Source: Cloeon dipterum (taxonomy: Eukaryota > Arthropoda > Insecta > Ephemeroptera > Baetidae). Taken from it: a stretch of DNA of 64,000 bases. The stretch covers positions 33,468,844 through 33,532,843 of the forward strand of contig NC_088787.1 of assembly GCF_949628265.1 (NCBI RefSeq). The letters run 5' to 3'. The notes under the pieces were generated by a model. It did no database searches and was not told the origin of the DNA. It worked only from the letters and a program-made list of their open reading frames with translations. Within the stretch, counting starts at the first letter, position 1, and each line of letters starts with the position of its first letter. This document shows positions 25,588 through 38,460 of the stretch, piece after piece. A program made the position numbers and the translations under genes.

Positions 25588-26746
25588 GCTGACCACTGGC
25601 GCAGATTCGTGTCGCGAGACTCGCTGCTACATCTCGCGCCCGTGCACCGCCGCGCTGTGGAATGAGACTTCGGAGAGGCTGGTCAGTCTGCACGCGCGGT
25701 CCGGAGGTGGGGGTCTCCGCGCGCACGCCTCTCGAGGTCGCGACACCGGCGCCGGAGACACCTATTATAGGATCGCAAAGGCACTCGCCGTCTGCATTTC
25801 CCAGCCGTTTTGGAAGCCTGCTTTGCCTCACCAGCAGAAAAAGTACATTTTAAATTAATTAGTCCCCAACCTGCCTGCACTGCGACTGCATTTAGTTAAT
25901 AAAACGTGTATTGTGTTGTATTGAAATGCACGTGATTTCAAATCTTGTTCAGTGAAAGATATATGCTGCTTACTTAGGAGACAGTACAAATTGAAAATTT
26001 ACTAGACAATTTCAACTTTTTAAAAAGTAATGAGATGATGATTCTTAAAATTTTAAAAAATCTTTTCCAAAAGAAAAACAGTAATAATTGTAGTTGTTTA
26101 AAATTTTCACCAAAACCAATCCCCGATTATTAATGGACAAATTTAACTTAAACAAATCAAAAAATAATTTTAGTAAGAAAATTCCTGTGATTTCTAAAAA
26201 TTTGCAAATTTTCCTTTCACATAATATAGTGTCAGGTGCAAATAAATTGCATTTTTTAACCAAGCTTAAAACCGCATCAGACTTTTTACAGGTATCCATG
26301 TGGATTGTCAGTTTGGATTTCTCAGTTGACCATGAACTTTTAAATTTAGCAGGCTAAATAATAAACTTAAATTTTGAAACTAAATTTCAAAACCTGCTTT
26401 TCCTGCAAGAGTACTTTTCCCAATCAAAATCAACCTAATTCTCTATCGATTTTCCTATCCTTCATATTTTGCAGTCTTTATATATAAATGAACACTTTTA
26501 CAATTGTAAAGTTTTGTAATCGTATATAAGTAAATCATTCATTACTGAAAATAAGTGAATTTGTTATTATATTATCATAAGTGGTACATAAAGGACAAAA
26601 AATTAAAAAAACACAATTTCCTAGATTGCATCATTAAAAGATATTTATTATTGAAATAACCAAAACAATTTCATTTTAATTAACCAAATTAAAAGTAATC
26701 CACGAGCAATTGACTTCCAATGTGCTATCAACGCAACAAAATTAAT
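25588..26746. other. Intergenic region: GPCR upstream region and ELYS 3' region
   Basis: Positions 25588-25850 are GC-rich and probably hold the 5' UTR and promoter of the methuselah-like gene. The rest is AT-rich with no supported gene. The ELYS poly(A) signal is at 26644-26649. Confidence 0.5.
26644..26649 (-). promoter_or_regulatory. Poly(A) signal of ELYS
   Basis: AATAAA on the minus strand about 100 nt beyond the ELYS stop codon. Confidence 0.5.
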
Positions 26747-29700
26747 TCAAGCATTTTCCTCAGGTATAATAGACACTTTTGGGGCCCTGCAACAAAAATT
26801 TCACGTTTTAAATCATAAAATTGATTTTCTAAAATTAATATACCTCTTATTCTGAAGAGCCATTCTCTTCCTGGCGCTCCTCCTTGGTCCACTCTCAGAT
26901 GCAGTCGACTCGTCCTCAGACTCAGTGTCAGCCTTCCTTTTCCTGCTCATGGTGGAGGCCTGGCTAGCAAAAGAGGAGTCCGATGACACAGACGCGCTTC
27001 TGTTCCTTGTCTTTATGCTTTCAGAAGCAGGCTCAATCGATGCTGACCGCGAGCGACGCCTCGTCCTTACAGTGGCGCTCAGTGGCTCAGACAACTCTGC
27101 CACAGCTTTCCTGCTTCGAACTCTTCGAGGAGAGGTTGCCATCGGCTCTCTGGATGAGGCCTCAGGGGAATTCTCCTCCTTTTTCTTCCTGGGCATACTT
27201 TTAGGTTGCTTTTCTGGTAAGCTTGTTTCTGGCTGGGTCTTCTTCGCCCGAGATTTCACAGGACTCTTTTGAGGGGTAGCAACTTCGGGCAAGGATCTCG
27301 GCTCTTGGGAGGCACTCCTCAAGTTTCTCCTTGTGATAACAGGAGGTTCAGGCTTGGCTTCGACTTTCTCCACCTTTTTCTTCGCGGCTGTGGTCTTGGT
27401 TGGTGGTTTTGCCTCCTTCTTTACCACTGCACTTGCTGGTTTTGATGTGGAAGCAACCACTTCAGGCGCAGTTGGGCCAACTTGAGCCTTCTCTTCTTCA
27501 CGTTTTCCCTTTACTGATTTTGGTGCTGGCTTGGATTTCACAGGTTTTGGGGCAGGCTTCTCCTTACTCTTCATGGCAGTCTCTTTTTCTGCAAATAATT
27601 TAGAATTATTCTATAGGAGCTAAAAGTCCAATTATTTTAACCACAAGAGAATTTGTGGAATGAAGACCGCACCAGTATTGAAATCTCAAGGTGTTAATTA
27701 GACAAATTAATTCCTAGAGAAATAAAGACCTAACAGTAATTTAAAATTTTACTTTTCCATCTAAAAATTTCATTTCATTTTTGACACCGTATCAAACTAA
27801 AACACAAATCTTTTCACTTACCAGGCTTAGGCACTGTCTTTTTCTTCTCCATTACCATCTTCTTGGTCTTCTCGGGTTGCAGCTCCTTCTTTGCAACCTT
27901 CGTCTTAGGCATATCCATTAATTTCTTGCCTTCCTCAGTCTGAAGCAGATCATCCAACTGCGCCTCAAGTGTTAAGCCAAGAGCCTTGCTTCTCAAAGCT
28001 GGTGTTTCCTTTGCGCTCTCCTTAACTTTCGCTGGCTGCCTAGGACCAGGAGGTCTTCCCCGCGATCTTGGAGACTCTTTATTCGTAGTTTCTTCAGGCG
28101 CGGTTTCTTCCTCAATTGCAGCTAGCTCGTCTAGAGGCTGGGCAGATTCTTGAGGAGCTGGTTCTGTGGCCTTCTTCCCAGCTTGCCTAGAGGACGGGAG
28201 TCTTCTCCTCGGTCTTGGAGACTCAAGGGGTGGTGTCTGCTCTCTATTTAAAGTGTCTTCAGGCACGACTTCCTCCTTAATTTCAGCCAGCTCGTCTATT
28301 GGCTGGGCAGTTTCTTGAGGAACTGTTTCTGCCTCCTTCTTTGCAGGCTGCCTCAAAGTTTGAGGTCTTCCCCGCTTTCTTGGAGACTCAAGAGACGGCG
28401 TCTGCTCTCTTTTCCGTGTGTCTTCAGGCACCACTTCTTCCTCAATTTCAGCTGGCTCGTCTAGAGGCCGGACAGTTTCTTGAGGAGCTGGTTCTGTAGC
28501 CTTCTTCCCAGCTTGCCTTGAGGACGGGAGTCTTCTCCGCGGTCTTGGAGACTCAAGGGGCGGTGTCTGCTCTCTTTTCAGTGTGTCTTCAGGCACCACT
28601 TCTTCCTCAATTTCAGATGGCTCGTCTATTGGCTGGACAGATTCTTGAGGAGCTGATTCTGCCTCCTTCTTTGCAGGCTGCCTCAAAGTTTGAGGTCTTC
28701 CCCGCTTTCTTGGAGACTCAAGAGACGGCGTCTGCTCTCTTTTCCGTGTGTCTTCAGGCACCACTTCTTCCTCAATTTCAGCTGGCTCGTCTAGAGGCTG
28801 GGCAGTTTCTTGAGGAGCTGGTTCTGTAGCCTTCTTCCCAGCTTGCCTTGAGGACGGGAGTCTTCTCCGCGGTCTTGGAGACTCAAGGGGCGGTGTCTGC
28901 TCTCTTTTCAGTGTGTCTTCAGGCACCACTTCTTCCTCAATTTCAGATGGCTCGTCTATTGGCTGGACAGATTCTTGAGGAGCTGATTCTGCCTCCTTCT
29001 TTGCAGGCTGCCTCAAAGTTTGAGGTCTTCCCCGCTTTCTTGGAGACTCAAGAGACGGCGTCTGCTCTCTTTTCCGTGTGTCTTCAGGCACCACTTCTTC
29101 CTCAATTTCAGCTGGCTTGTCTAGAGGCTGGGCAGTTTCTTGAGGAGCTGGTTCTGTAGCCTTCTTCCCAGCTTGCCTTGAGGACGGGAGTCTTCTCCGC
29201 GGTCTTGGAGACTCAAGGGGCGGTGTCTGCTCTCTTTTCAGTGTGTCTTCAGGCACCACTTCTTCCTCAATTTCAGATGGCTTGTCTATTGGCTGGACAG
29301 ATTCTTGAGGAGCTGATTCTGCCTCCTTCTTTGCAGGCTGCCTCACAGTTTGAGGTCTTCCCTGCTTCCTTGGAGACTCAAGAGAAGGTGTCTCCTCTCT
29401 CTTCAGTGTAACTTCTGGCGCGGGATTTTCTTCAATTTCAGCCAGCTCATCTTCAGGCTGGGCGGTTTCTTGAGGAACTGGTTCTGTGGCCTTCTTTGCA
29501 GTCTGCCTTGAGGAAAGAGGTCTTCTCCGTGTTCTTGGAGGCTCAAGGGGTAGAGTCTGCTCTAAATTCGGAGTGTCTTCAGGTGCTGATTCTTCTATTG
29601 TGGCTGATCTGTCTGGAAGCTCAGCAGTCTCTTGAGGAACTGGTTCCATTGACTCCTCAATTGGCTTCTCTGGAACCACACTTTCAACTGGTGCGACAGG

Positions 29701-32700
29701 TGTAGTCTGCAACAAGAGAATAATAAATTGAATTACAACGTGGAAAAATTAAGTGTCAAAATACTAACAAAAAACAACAGAATAGATTTATAACTCACAA
29801 ATTCTGTCCATGCAAAGTTCGTTTTAAAAATCTTCAAAAGTTGGTTTTAATTGTTGTCTTATTGTTTAAATTAAGAATTCGTGAATTTTAGCATTCCTAA
29901 ACAATGCTATCTCCGAATTTAGAAATTGTTGGGTATACAGCATAAAAATCGAATAAAAATGTCACAATAATTCCTTAATTTTTCCAAATGGAAAATGTGT
30001 TTAGATTAAAATATTTTAAAATGCATAGGAAAAAAAATTTAATTTTTAATTTGATTTTTTTGCAAATCTGGAGACGATTTAGTCAGGCTTACGTCATTTA
30101 AAAATAATTTGAGTCAAAATTTTGCCCCTTTGGTCAGAAATCCTGCAAAATCCGAATTTATTATATCCTTAATTCCTTTTACTGACGAATTGTCCAAGTG
30201 TAAAACTTACCTGTATGGAATCCATTTCAAATGGTACATCTTCAATCTTGGGTTCAATTTCAGACTGAACATTTTCTTCAGCTTCTTCTAAAGGAGCTTC
30301 AATCTCCTCATCAACTTCCATGGGCTTCAAGAAGTGAAATCATAGTCAACATTTGATGGACATAAATTGTTGAAATCTTACTGTTAAGGATTCTCGCTCA
30401 GTTTTAATTTCAGTTGTCTCTTCAAGAGTGTCCAGAGAATCCACAATTTTTGAAGGAGAGAAACACGATTGAGAAGATTTACTAGAATTGGTATCAATGT
30501 CAGGAGAAACTGGCTCCATCTTCTGTAACAGCTGCATGTTAAAGACAAGAAATTTCTCATACAATCACTATCACACCATTTTAGAAATCTTAGTTGGCGA
30601 TTCTATACTTCCATCTGAGGAAACTAGTATCACAGTTTTATTGAGCGTTACGTCAAACTCATGGTCCACCTCAGCCAAGTCTTCAGCTGGCTTAGCATTG
30701 TGCTCCGCCTCTAGTTCCAACAAGTCTCGCTCAAGCGTGAGGTCAACGGTGCGGTGGAAAACAGAGTCATATAAATTGTCTTCTACAAATAAAGCAAAGT
30801 TTAAAATTTCAAGTTGGTTTGCTAATTGCCGGAAATTATTACTTTTAGCGACCGATTCAGACACTATTTCAGCAGTTACTTCTTGTTTGACGTTGATATC
30901 CGCCACCATTTCAGGTTCCAGTTCAGTCGCTGTACTTATGTTTTGACTGTAAGCACAGAATTCAGTAATTTATTCATTAGAAAGAGAAAATATTTATTTA
31001 CCTTATATGTGTGTCCGTTTCTTCTGAGGTCTCTGGTATAGATGGTTTCTCTTGGGTCTCAGGTGTGGACAGTTTTTCAGGGGTCAGCGGGACAAATGAC
31101 AAAGATACGGGGGCTTGGTCTTCATCAAACGGACTTCTGCGAATCGATTTTCGCGGGCTAGGTCTCTGTGGAGGTTTAGGCAACGAGCTGCAAAAGCAAT
31201 GGTTGAAAGAAAAAAATCATTTTAAAAACATTTTGCATCAAATTAAACACCAAGGTAGTATTTTTATAACCATCTATTTTTACTACTGGTTAGTCAAGCC
31301 CCTAATTAGTATTCATTTTTTAAGCAATGCAACTCAGGTTTTTTTTTCTCAAATTTTAAACATTGCAATTTCTGTTTATAGAAAGCAGCTTTCTCCCAAT
31401 CCTTGATTTTTAAGTCATTTTATTTCTTCCTCTAATTCAAGAGAAGGCAAACAACCGACACATAAATAAAAAAAAACGTAAGAAATCAACAGACATTAAA
31501 AAAGTTTATCTGTGACGTGTGCAGAAAACTTTAGTTTTTCTCTTGTAAACCTTACAGGAACTTTCCAACTTGTTTGCTTAGAGGTATGCAATTTAGTAAT
31601 TTCATTTATTATTCATAATATAAATAAAATCAATAAATAAAGGCTTATAAAATGACACTAAAATGAGTCCTTCCTATATCTTATAAATGAAAAATATGAA
31701 CTCTAAAATTATTTGAAAATCAAATAAACCACAATGGATTAGAATTTGCATGAAATTCTATTCAGCGGTTAAAAGGTAGCCAGGGGAAATAGGATGAATC
31801 CCATCTAGTAGACTCATTGTCGGAAATAAAGGTGTGTTGTTAAGGACAAACTTTGCATTGCAAGAACCTTCAATACTAAATGAACATACCTGTAATCTAT
31901 GGAGTCACAGGCACTTGGGCCAGGTGCCAGATCCATGGGAGCCAAGGCTGGGGGCTGCCAGAATTTGCTGGGGGAGAAATCCTGGTCGATCAAGTCGTCT
32001 GACTCGTCACCATCAGGCTTGGTGGGCGTGAGATCCGTGTGTTCAAACATCTCGGAGCGCCGCTTCTTGGTTATGGGACAGCCATTCTCATCCTCATCAT
32101 CAGGCAATGTGATAGTTACGTCCATGGCTGAGGTGAAGCTCGCAATGCTGGAGTTGGGAGAGGTTTTGTCCGAACAAATGGAGAAGAAGGATTCGTTTGA
32201 TGCGCTTTGCGGAGACAGCTTATCGCTTTCCGCTTCTGTCATTGAGGCATCTTCCTCGCATTCCGACAATACAATAGCAGGAACAGTCAGGATGTCCGCG
32301 GCGAGTTCGGTAAGCTTGCGCTTTCGCTGCGCAGTGTTGACGAACGGAGCGACCCGCTGGATCAACGGAGTGCGTGTCTCGTATTCAAACGAGTCCTCAT
32401 CTTCAATAAGAACCTCTTTCCTCTCTGGTGGAGCGTCTGTTTCAAAATACAGAGAGTTGTCTTTTTCGGCCACAGTTAAACCGGTATCAACGGGAGTCGA
32501 GGTGTTGTGCTCAACAATGTCAGCAACGAAATTGTGGTCAGGCTCCATGACGTCGCTCACGGTGGACAGGGAAGACTTGGACAGCGGCGAGAAAAAGGCT
32601 TCACCCTCCAGCTGCTTCACACTCTCCAGCCGCGGGTGCAGCACTGGGCTTGGATTGGAAAACTCGAACACTGAGTCAGGCTCTAGAGACGTTGCAGGTG

Positions 32701-35700
32701 CTTGAAATTGATCATAAAGGTCAAGCAACGTCCGACAGTATTTTAATTTTAATAAAATTACTTGATATGGGCGTGGAAGCCTGGTGCGGGGACTGAAACT
32801 GAAAGGGCGTCAGGTCCTCTACAACGGGAGAGCTTCCATTGCTACTTGAGGAGATTGAGGACAAATCAACTTGTTTTGGAAGTTGGAATCTGAGCCGCTT
32901 TAGAGATGGTGACATCCCTGATAGAATTTAAAGAGATTTGATTAATTCCTCAATTGCGGTTTTATAGTTGGAACGCTAATTACAATTTAAATAATAGAAA
33001 TTGTTTGAAATAAAAGACGATTAAGATAAATCACAATCATTGTGTTAAATATAAAATATTTACCTGGTGACATGTGCATAGGACTGGCAGCTGGAGAATC
33101 AGTGGTCTGGAAATTTGAAACCATTATGGTAGGACTCCTGAATGAAGTTGAGCGTGAGAACTACCTTCAATATGGATGGCTTGTATGCCTCAGGAAGAAT
33201 GCAGTTGGTGAGTGGTGTGCAGAACATTTGCTTCATGGTAGTAAAGCTGCCCTTCAGAAACTTCAATACCTCTACAGACTCAATAGGCTTTCCACTGAAA
33301 TTCATTATCAACTTTAGAATTTGATCCAACTGTGTACAATTTTAGAAACCTATTTCGAGTGAACACTTCAGGCAGCTTGAAATCCAGCACGTCATCATAT
33401 ATTTTTCCATCTTCCACTTCAGACGGTACAAAATTTGACATTCTACAAGTAAGTATTAAGTTAATTTTGAGAATTGTAATTCAAAGATAGTTTTCATACC
33501 CAATCTTTTCCTCAAGCTGTGTGACTAAGCCAGAGAGGTTGTGTCGTTTCAGGTAATTGTACAACATGGACAATTCTGGAGGGTTCAGCGACAGTTCCTT
33601 GGCAACCAGTTTGTCCAGGCCGCTCACCTCATGAGTTCCTGAAAACAGATTTTAGAATTATAAGGCAAACATAATTAATTTGTTTACTTTTCAAGAAGAA
33701 AGCAAAGCATGTACTGTCGAAAACGCCAGCATTGGTCGATCGAATCCATTTGAAGGCTGGCACGACCAACCCATTATCAAGGAAGAGAGAAATGACAAAC
33801 TTCTTTCTGTCAATGGTGTCGGTGTCAAGTCCAATGCAGCGGTACACTTCATAAAGGTCCTTAGACGTGCTCCTCAGGTTCAGATGGGCGAAAATGGTTT
33901 CAGTCCAGCTCGGGTCCAGCTTATCATTTCCCATACCCTTCAGGGCATCCTGGAAAGCAGCAGATTTTTTCTGTGTCAAGGTTTAAAATCTGGCTTATTT
34001 ACCAGTAGGTAGCCACGGTCAACAGACCACAGGAACTGAGCCGTGAATACTTGTTCATTGCATTCCTGGCTTGAGATCATCTCCTTATAACCAGCTGCCA
34101 AAGATCTGTTTCGAGAAGAAGATTAGCACATAACATTTATTTCTAACAATAGTTGAAAATTTGAAACCAGTAGATCATTGGAAATATTAAAAAAATGTTT
34201 GCAACTTGGTTTTTTTATTTGTAAAAGTTTTACTAACTCATTCATTCTAGACGCTTTAGTGATGTCGTTCAGGAAGTAGAGCATCAGGCAGTGTTTGTCT
34301 CTAATGTGAGCTGCATCCAGCAGGAAAATGACCAAGATGGAATGCATGGACGGCGGAGGGTAAATTCCATCCCCGCCCAAAGAAATCCACAGGTCTTTCA
34401 GCTCCTTGCCGAAACGATTCACAAGTAGATCAACCAGCAGCTCACCATCCTTCTGCCTCCTGTTAATAAAACAATGTTGCTTTAATTCAAGAATGATCAC
34501 ACCAATTTATAAACAGATGTGTAAACAGAGAAGAAATTATAATTTAAAAAACAAATACAAAAGCAGAAATTAATTTTACCCACCTTAAAGTGTACTCATT
34601 CTTGAGAAGGTCCAGTCTGCGGAGGCCCCTGCTCGCAGCGTTTGGTATTAGTCGGCACGTGCAGAAATACTGAACGCATCGCAGATAGTCATTGACCAGA
34701 CTAAGACCCCTGATGCGCTGCTGTAGCCCCCGCCGCGAATCTTCTAAGTGCAAAAGTTTCTCTTTCTCAACGTGTGAGAACAGTTTCGCAATGCATTTCA
34801 GGTCGCTCACATACTGGTTGTGACAGTTTTTGTCGCTCTGAGTCATTTCTTGGCCAGAGTACATCGAATTCACTATAAAAGTTAAATAATAAAAAATTTG
34901 TAATTCGGTCAATAGCTGAGTTTCATCCTGTTTTCTCAACTACTGAGGTGAAATTATTGTTTCCCCAGTGGAAAGAGCAACGAAATTTAACTTTTTACTT
35001 ACGCAAGTCATCGATTTTGGATTTAACCTCAACAGCTTTGTTCCAGGCCCACTCAAAGAGGTGCTGAGTTGAGAGCCCATCGTTTTCATACTTCCCGTCG
35101 AAGAATTCAGAGGCACAACGTCGCATGAACGCCAGTAGATTATGGTTGATGGCCACCTCGTAAATGGCTTCCACCATTTTTACCTTACAAATAAGCTTGA
35201 ATGAACAGCAATCAAATTAACCATGCAGAGAAGCGTGCAAAAACAAATAATATAAAAAACAGAAGAAATCAGCAATTCTTCACTTAATTAGGGCAATTTA
35301 AGTACACCAGTAAAATTTCATTAATTTAGCTTAAAGCGGTGCCCCACAGCATCAAAGCCCGTGTATCCTTACTTGAGGATGGTAACGCCAAAATTCTCAC
35401 TCTCCTAGAGAAGGACGAGCGAGGACGCCAACCCGACCATTTCCAGCAGTGGCATTGGGCTAGAGAATTGAAAGAAAGTGGTACCTTAGGATATATTTTC
35501 TTTGCAGAGTACATTCCCTCAGGCATCAGGCCAGCGACTATGCACTTGGTGAATAAGTTGTGTGGCTCAATCAGTTCCCAAGGTTTCATTTCATCGATTT
35601 TGTCAAACAGGAAGCTCTGGATGCCAGGGAAGTATATCTCCTGGATGTTTTTATTGGTGATGAGGAGCATGGCTGAGAACAACACACATAATAAAGAAAA

Positions 35701-37983
35701 GTATAAATCATTGACAAAATGCTTACAGAATGAGGTTGAGGCTGCAAAGCTGGTGACCTCTTCGTTGAGTTCCCAAATGTTCTTCTTGGTGCCGCTGGAG
35801 CAGACCTTGGCCTCTAGTAACTCACTCCTGCCAGTGTCCAGCTGCGCGTAGGCCAGGTAAGACTTGGGCACAATCTCCAACTCTGAGACGAGCGCTTGCT
35901 TGGGCATCTCCTCAGCGTACCACCGGCCGAGGTCGAAGATGGCTGAGTAGAACTTAAAATTCGTTCTTGGGCTCAAATTCTGTTCAGACCACACAAACGA
36001 GCACAGCCCGGTGCAGTTCAGCGAGGAGAGATCTGCGGAAAAAGGATTTGTTTGTTTGGGATTACGTCATTTTAAATAAGTTGGTTTTGTAGCAGATTCA
36101 CAGAAAAATATGTAGATATGGTTATCAAAGAAATAATACGTCCTGGTCCCGGCAAAATTGCGTAACTTTCAACAACTGAACGCGAATTTCCTTGTTGCAA
36201 CAAAAGGTCAACAATCAATTCGACAATGAAAATTTGGGTGTTTGTTGAACGTTGCGCAATTTTGCCGGGACCAGGACGAATAGCAAGCTCATTTTTAAAG
36301 ATCACAAATTGGTTTTTATGGTTTAGGAACTCACAGTGGTTGTTGATGTCGATACTGATTGGGGAAACGGACACGCATGTTGTTGTATATGTATCTGTTT
36401 CATTGCTGTCTCCCACCTTGTCGAACAACAGCCGAAACACGCAGTTCACTGATTCTAACTTCTGAAAAATAAAATTTATGCGTCCAATTTAAAGTATACA
36501 TACCACAGAATTTTGACAATAAACTAAGGTCGGTTTAATTGTTGATTTGACAAGCATGAACAGTTCCTTTCCACACTAATATTAAAAATAAACAATGTTT
36601 AACCAAGATTTTCTTATTCAAATTGGCTTGGTTTGGTTTGCGACAAATTGCAAGCCAATTATATCGTTTTTTTAATTTAAAATTTTTTTGCTCTGCCAAC
36701 GTATTGTTTTCCAGCGGTTATATTTACCTCATAATCATTGGAGACGTTCCCACCGGATTTGTAAGAGACGACATGCAAGTTGGCTGAGGCACAGACGTTG
36801 TGGTCATCAACAATGCTGTCTTCTGGTCTGCCGTTTTCTACGATCCAGATGTAAATCGACTTACGAGGATCATCCTCAGGCAGCATGCTCATAATGTGTG
36901 AAATCTTTCCTCCAGTCGGCTCTCCAGCGTAGCTACTCAACAAGTTCAAATTAATAACATTGCAAATTTAAATGTTGTAACGCACATTCTGGAAAGGGTC
37001 ATGAGGGACCAGATGTCAAAGTGTCCCGTGTTGTGTCCGACAATTAGGATATTTGGCTCTTTGCAGAATTGCATGCAGGTGACCTCGAGCGTTTCTGCAT
37101 TTCAAACATTAGAAGATTAATTGGACAACAAAAAGAGAAAAGTCACCATTATGCCCTCCGTCAAGGACAACAGCCAAATGGAGTCCCTTCTGCATCAAAG
37201 ACTCTGCTTTCTGCAGGACGACAGGGTCGCCGCAGCTCTCGCTGCCAACCATGCTCAGGTTTGTAGGGTTGAACTCTTCGTGCTTCCACCAGTTAGCGTG
37301 GTTGGTCTGCATGTCAATGAGCAGCACCTTGCCGCCAATCTGTCCAGCGGCGATCAGTCCACCGGAGTTGCGAAGGATGGGATGCACTTTCGCGGCAGCG
37401 CTTGGGAACAGGGATCCATGCCAGATCACCTTCAGCGTGGTCAGAGGCTGCCAGAATCAATATTAGATAAATTGACCTTCTTTCAAGCCATATTGGGCAT
37501 ACATATTTCTTGATCTTGATGGAATGCATCACTTTGGAAAGGCTCAGGTCAACGCAGCAGAGCAAACACCTGTTTTCGTAGCTGACAGCGCAGCAGGCCA
37601 GGTTGGTACCATTTTCAAACTCGACAACCGCTTCAATCTGATATGGATATTATTTTTAATTCTATTAAAAGTAATGTTTTGATTGGTCTCACAGCAGCGT
37701 TGTCTTTCACTCCGTCACCAAAGCTGTACTCTCCAAAATTGGTTCCGCTGACCGTGTCAAATCCCATCAAGTGACCCTCATTTTCATTCCATTGGTACGC
37801 AAACTTCAGATCTATGAAATCCAAATTAGCATTATAAAAGTTGGATATTGAGTTGAGATAATCTATTTTACCACTCGCAAATGATCCTCGCTTTTTCTTT
37901 TTCTTCTTCAGCGTTCCATCGTCGGATATTTTTAGAGGTACGCTGCGGACGACTTCGGTCGGCAGTTCGTTAGAAGTCAGCAT
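26747..37983 (-). CDS. AHCTF1: ELYS / AHCTF1-type nucleoporin
   Basis: 29 exons, 2517 aa: 37983-37872, 37811-37693, 37637-37503, 37447-37147, 37094-36986, 36932-36728, 36575-36504, 36461-36335, 36032-35727, 35672-35485, 35183-35003, 34872-34584, 34459-34238, 34105-34003, 33970-33688, 33638-33500, 33442-33350, 33294-33165, 33106-33064, 32917-32762, 32700-31890, 31187-31002, 30946-30843, 30782-30577, 30531-30382, 30324-30211, 29706-27822, 27588-26844, 26786-26747. Residues 1-495 form the N-terminal beta-propeller (DDPRKSIYIWIVEN matches human NDPRNCCYLWAVQS). Residues 496-1038 are the alpha-helical ELYS domain (IYPPPSMHSILVIFLLD versus KYPPASLHAVLDMYLLD; LFEWAWNKAV versus VLEWTWNKVV). The rest is disordered, acidic/basic and ends in AT-hook-like GRP repeats. 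ELYS binds chromatin and recruits the Nup107-160 complex during post-mitotic pore assembly. The start ATG directly follows an acceptor AG. Confidence 0.93.
28171..29490 (-). repeat. 330-bp coding tandem repeat array inside ELYS
   Basis: Four period-330 units begin at 28171, 28501, 28831 and 29161. Each encodes 110 aa made of two related 55-aa halves: one starts PRKRGRPQTLRQPAKKEAE, the other PRPRRRLPSSRQAGKKATE. Both end in an EIEEEVVPEDT-KREQTP-LES block. The two central units (28501-28830 and 28831-29160) are almost identical, and the outer units are more diverged. This pattern fits recent unequal exchange. The reading frame is preserved because 330 is divisible by three. Confidence 0.9.
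36139..36278. mobile_element. MITE-like hairpin element in an ELYS intron
   Basis: A perfect 24-bp inverted repeat (left arm 36139-36162, right arm 36255-36278, starting CGTCCTGGTCCCGGC) flanks about 92 bp of AT-rich sequence within the intron between ELYS exons 8 and 9. There is no coding capacity. The terminal inverted repeats and small size suggest a MITE. A short AATA flanks both ends approximately, but a target-site duplication is not certain. Confidence 0.65.
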
Positions 37984-38460
37984 CTGTAATTTTAAGCGAA
38001 AAAATGCAAACTATGCGAGCAATTTATCAATTCCACATCACAAATTCCCCAATACTTTTTTCCAATTCTAATTTATGATATGAAGATATCCGAGATCTGG
38101 GTTAACACGCATAGTTTTGCACGTTTTCTAAAAAATGTTAAGACTATAATTGATTACCTTGCAGCGATTCCAATTAATTTAGGGCTGTTCTTTCCATGAC
38201 TACACAACTTTAACAGTATTTTCGCGGCCTGTGTGAGGAAAACACATGTGAGTAAACAGGCGCCAACTGACTGAAACCGACACCGACCTCGCAGGTGTAA
38301 ACTTTGAAAGCGCAAGACTGCCAACCTGACCCTCTGCAGAAAAACAGTGGCGCCAACCACAAAATGTATGCACCCCGCGCAGCATCGCGGAGGAAAGGGT
38401 TGCATAACCAAGAAAACTGCAGGCGCTTTCGTCGTGAGCAATTTTATGAAAGGAAACGGA
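37984..38460 (-). promoter_or_regulatory. ELYS 5' UTR exon and promoter region
   Basis: On the minus strand a donor (GCAAG|GTAATC) at 38158/38157 pairs with the acceptor immediately before the start ATG (TTACAG|ATG), giving a 174-nt 5' UTR intron. The GC-richer stretch 38200-38440 would be the non-coding first exon and core promoter. A 95-codon minus ORF here cannot continue in frame across the junction. Confidence 0.4.

Noticed and set aside
25130-25831. 233-codon minus and 177- and 187-codon plus ORFs over the GPCR first exon
   Set aside because: Arg/Ala-rich shadow frames of the GC-rich exon 25587-25121; the receptor frame has a signal peptide and correct splicing.
28299-29705. Series of plus-strand ORFs repeated every 330 bp
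   Set aside because: Antisense of the ELYS coding repeat; their periodicity merely mirrors the array.
31899-32705. 268-codon plus-strand ORF opposite ELYS exon 21
   Set aside because: Antisense shadow of the acidic/serine-rich ELYS exon, with no start context, splice context or domain.
33165-33350. ELYS exons 17-18 joined through a 20-nt intron ending at TGTACACAG
   Set aside because: Too short and gives the wrong frame. A 55-nt intron (33349-33295, GTTTCT...TTTCAG) gives the correct phase and matches local intron lengths.
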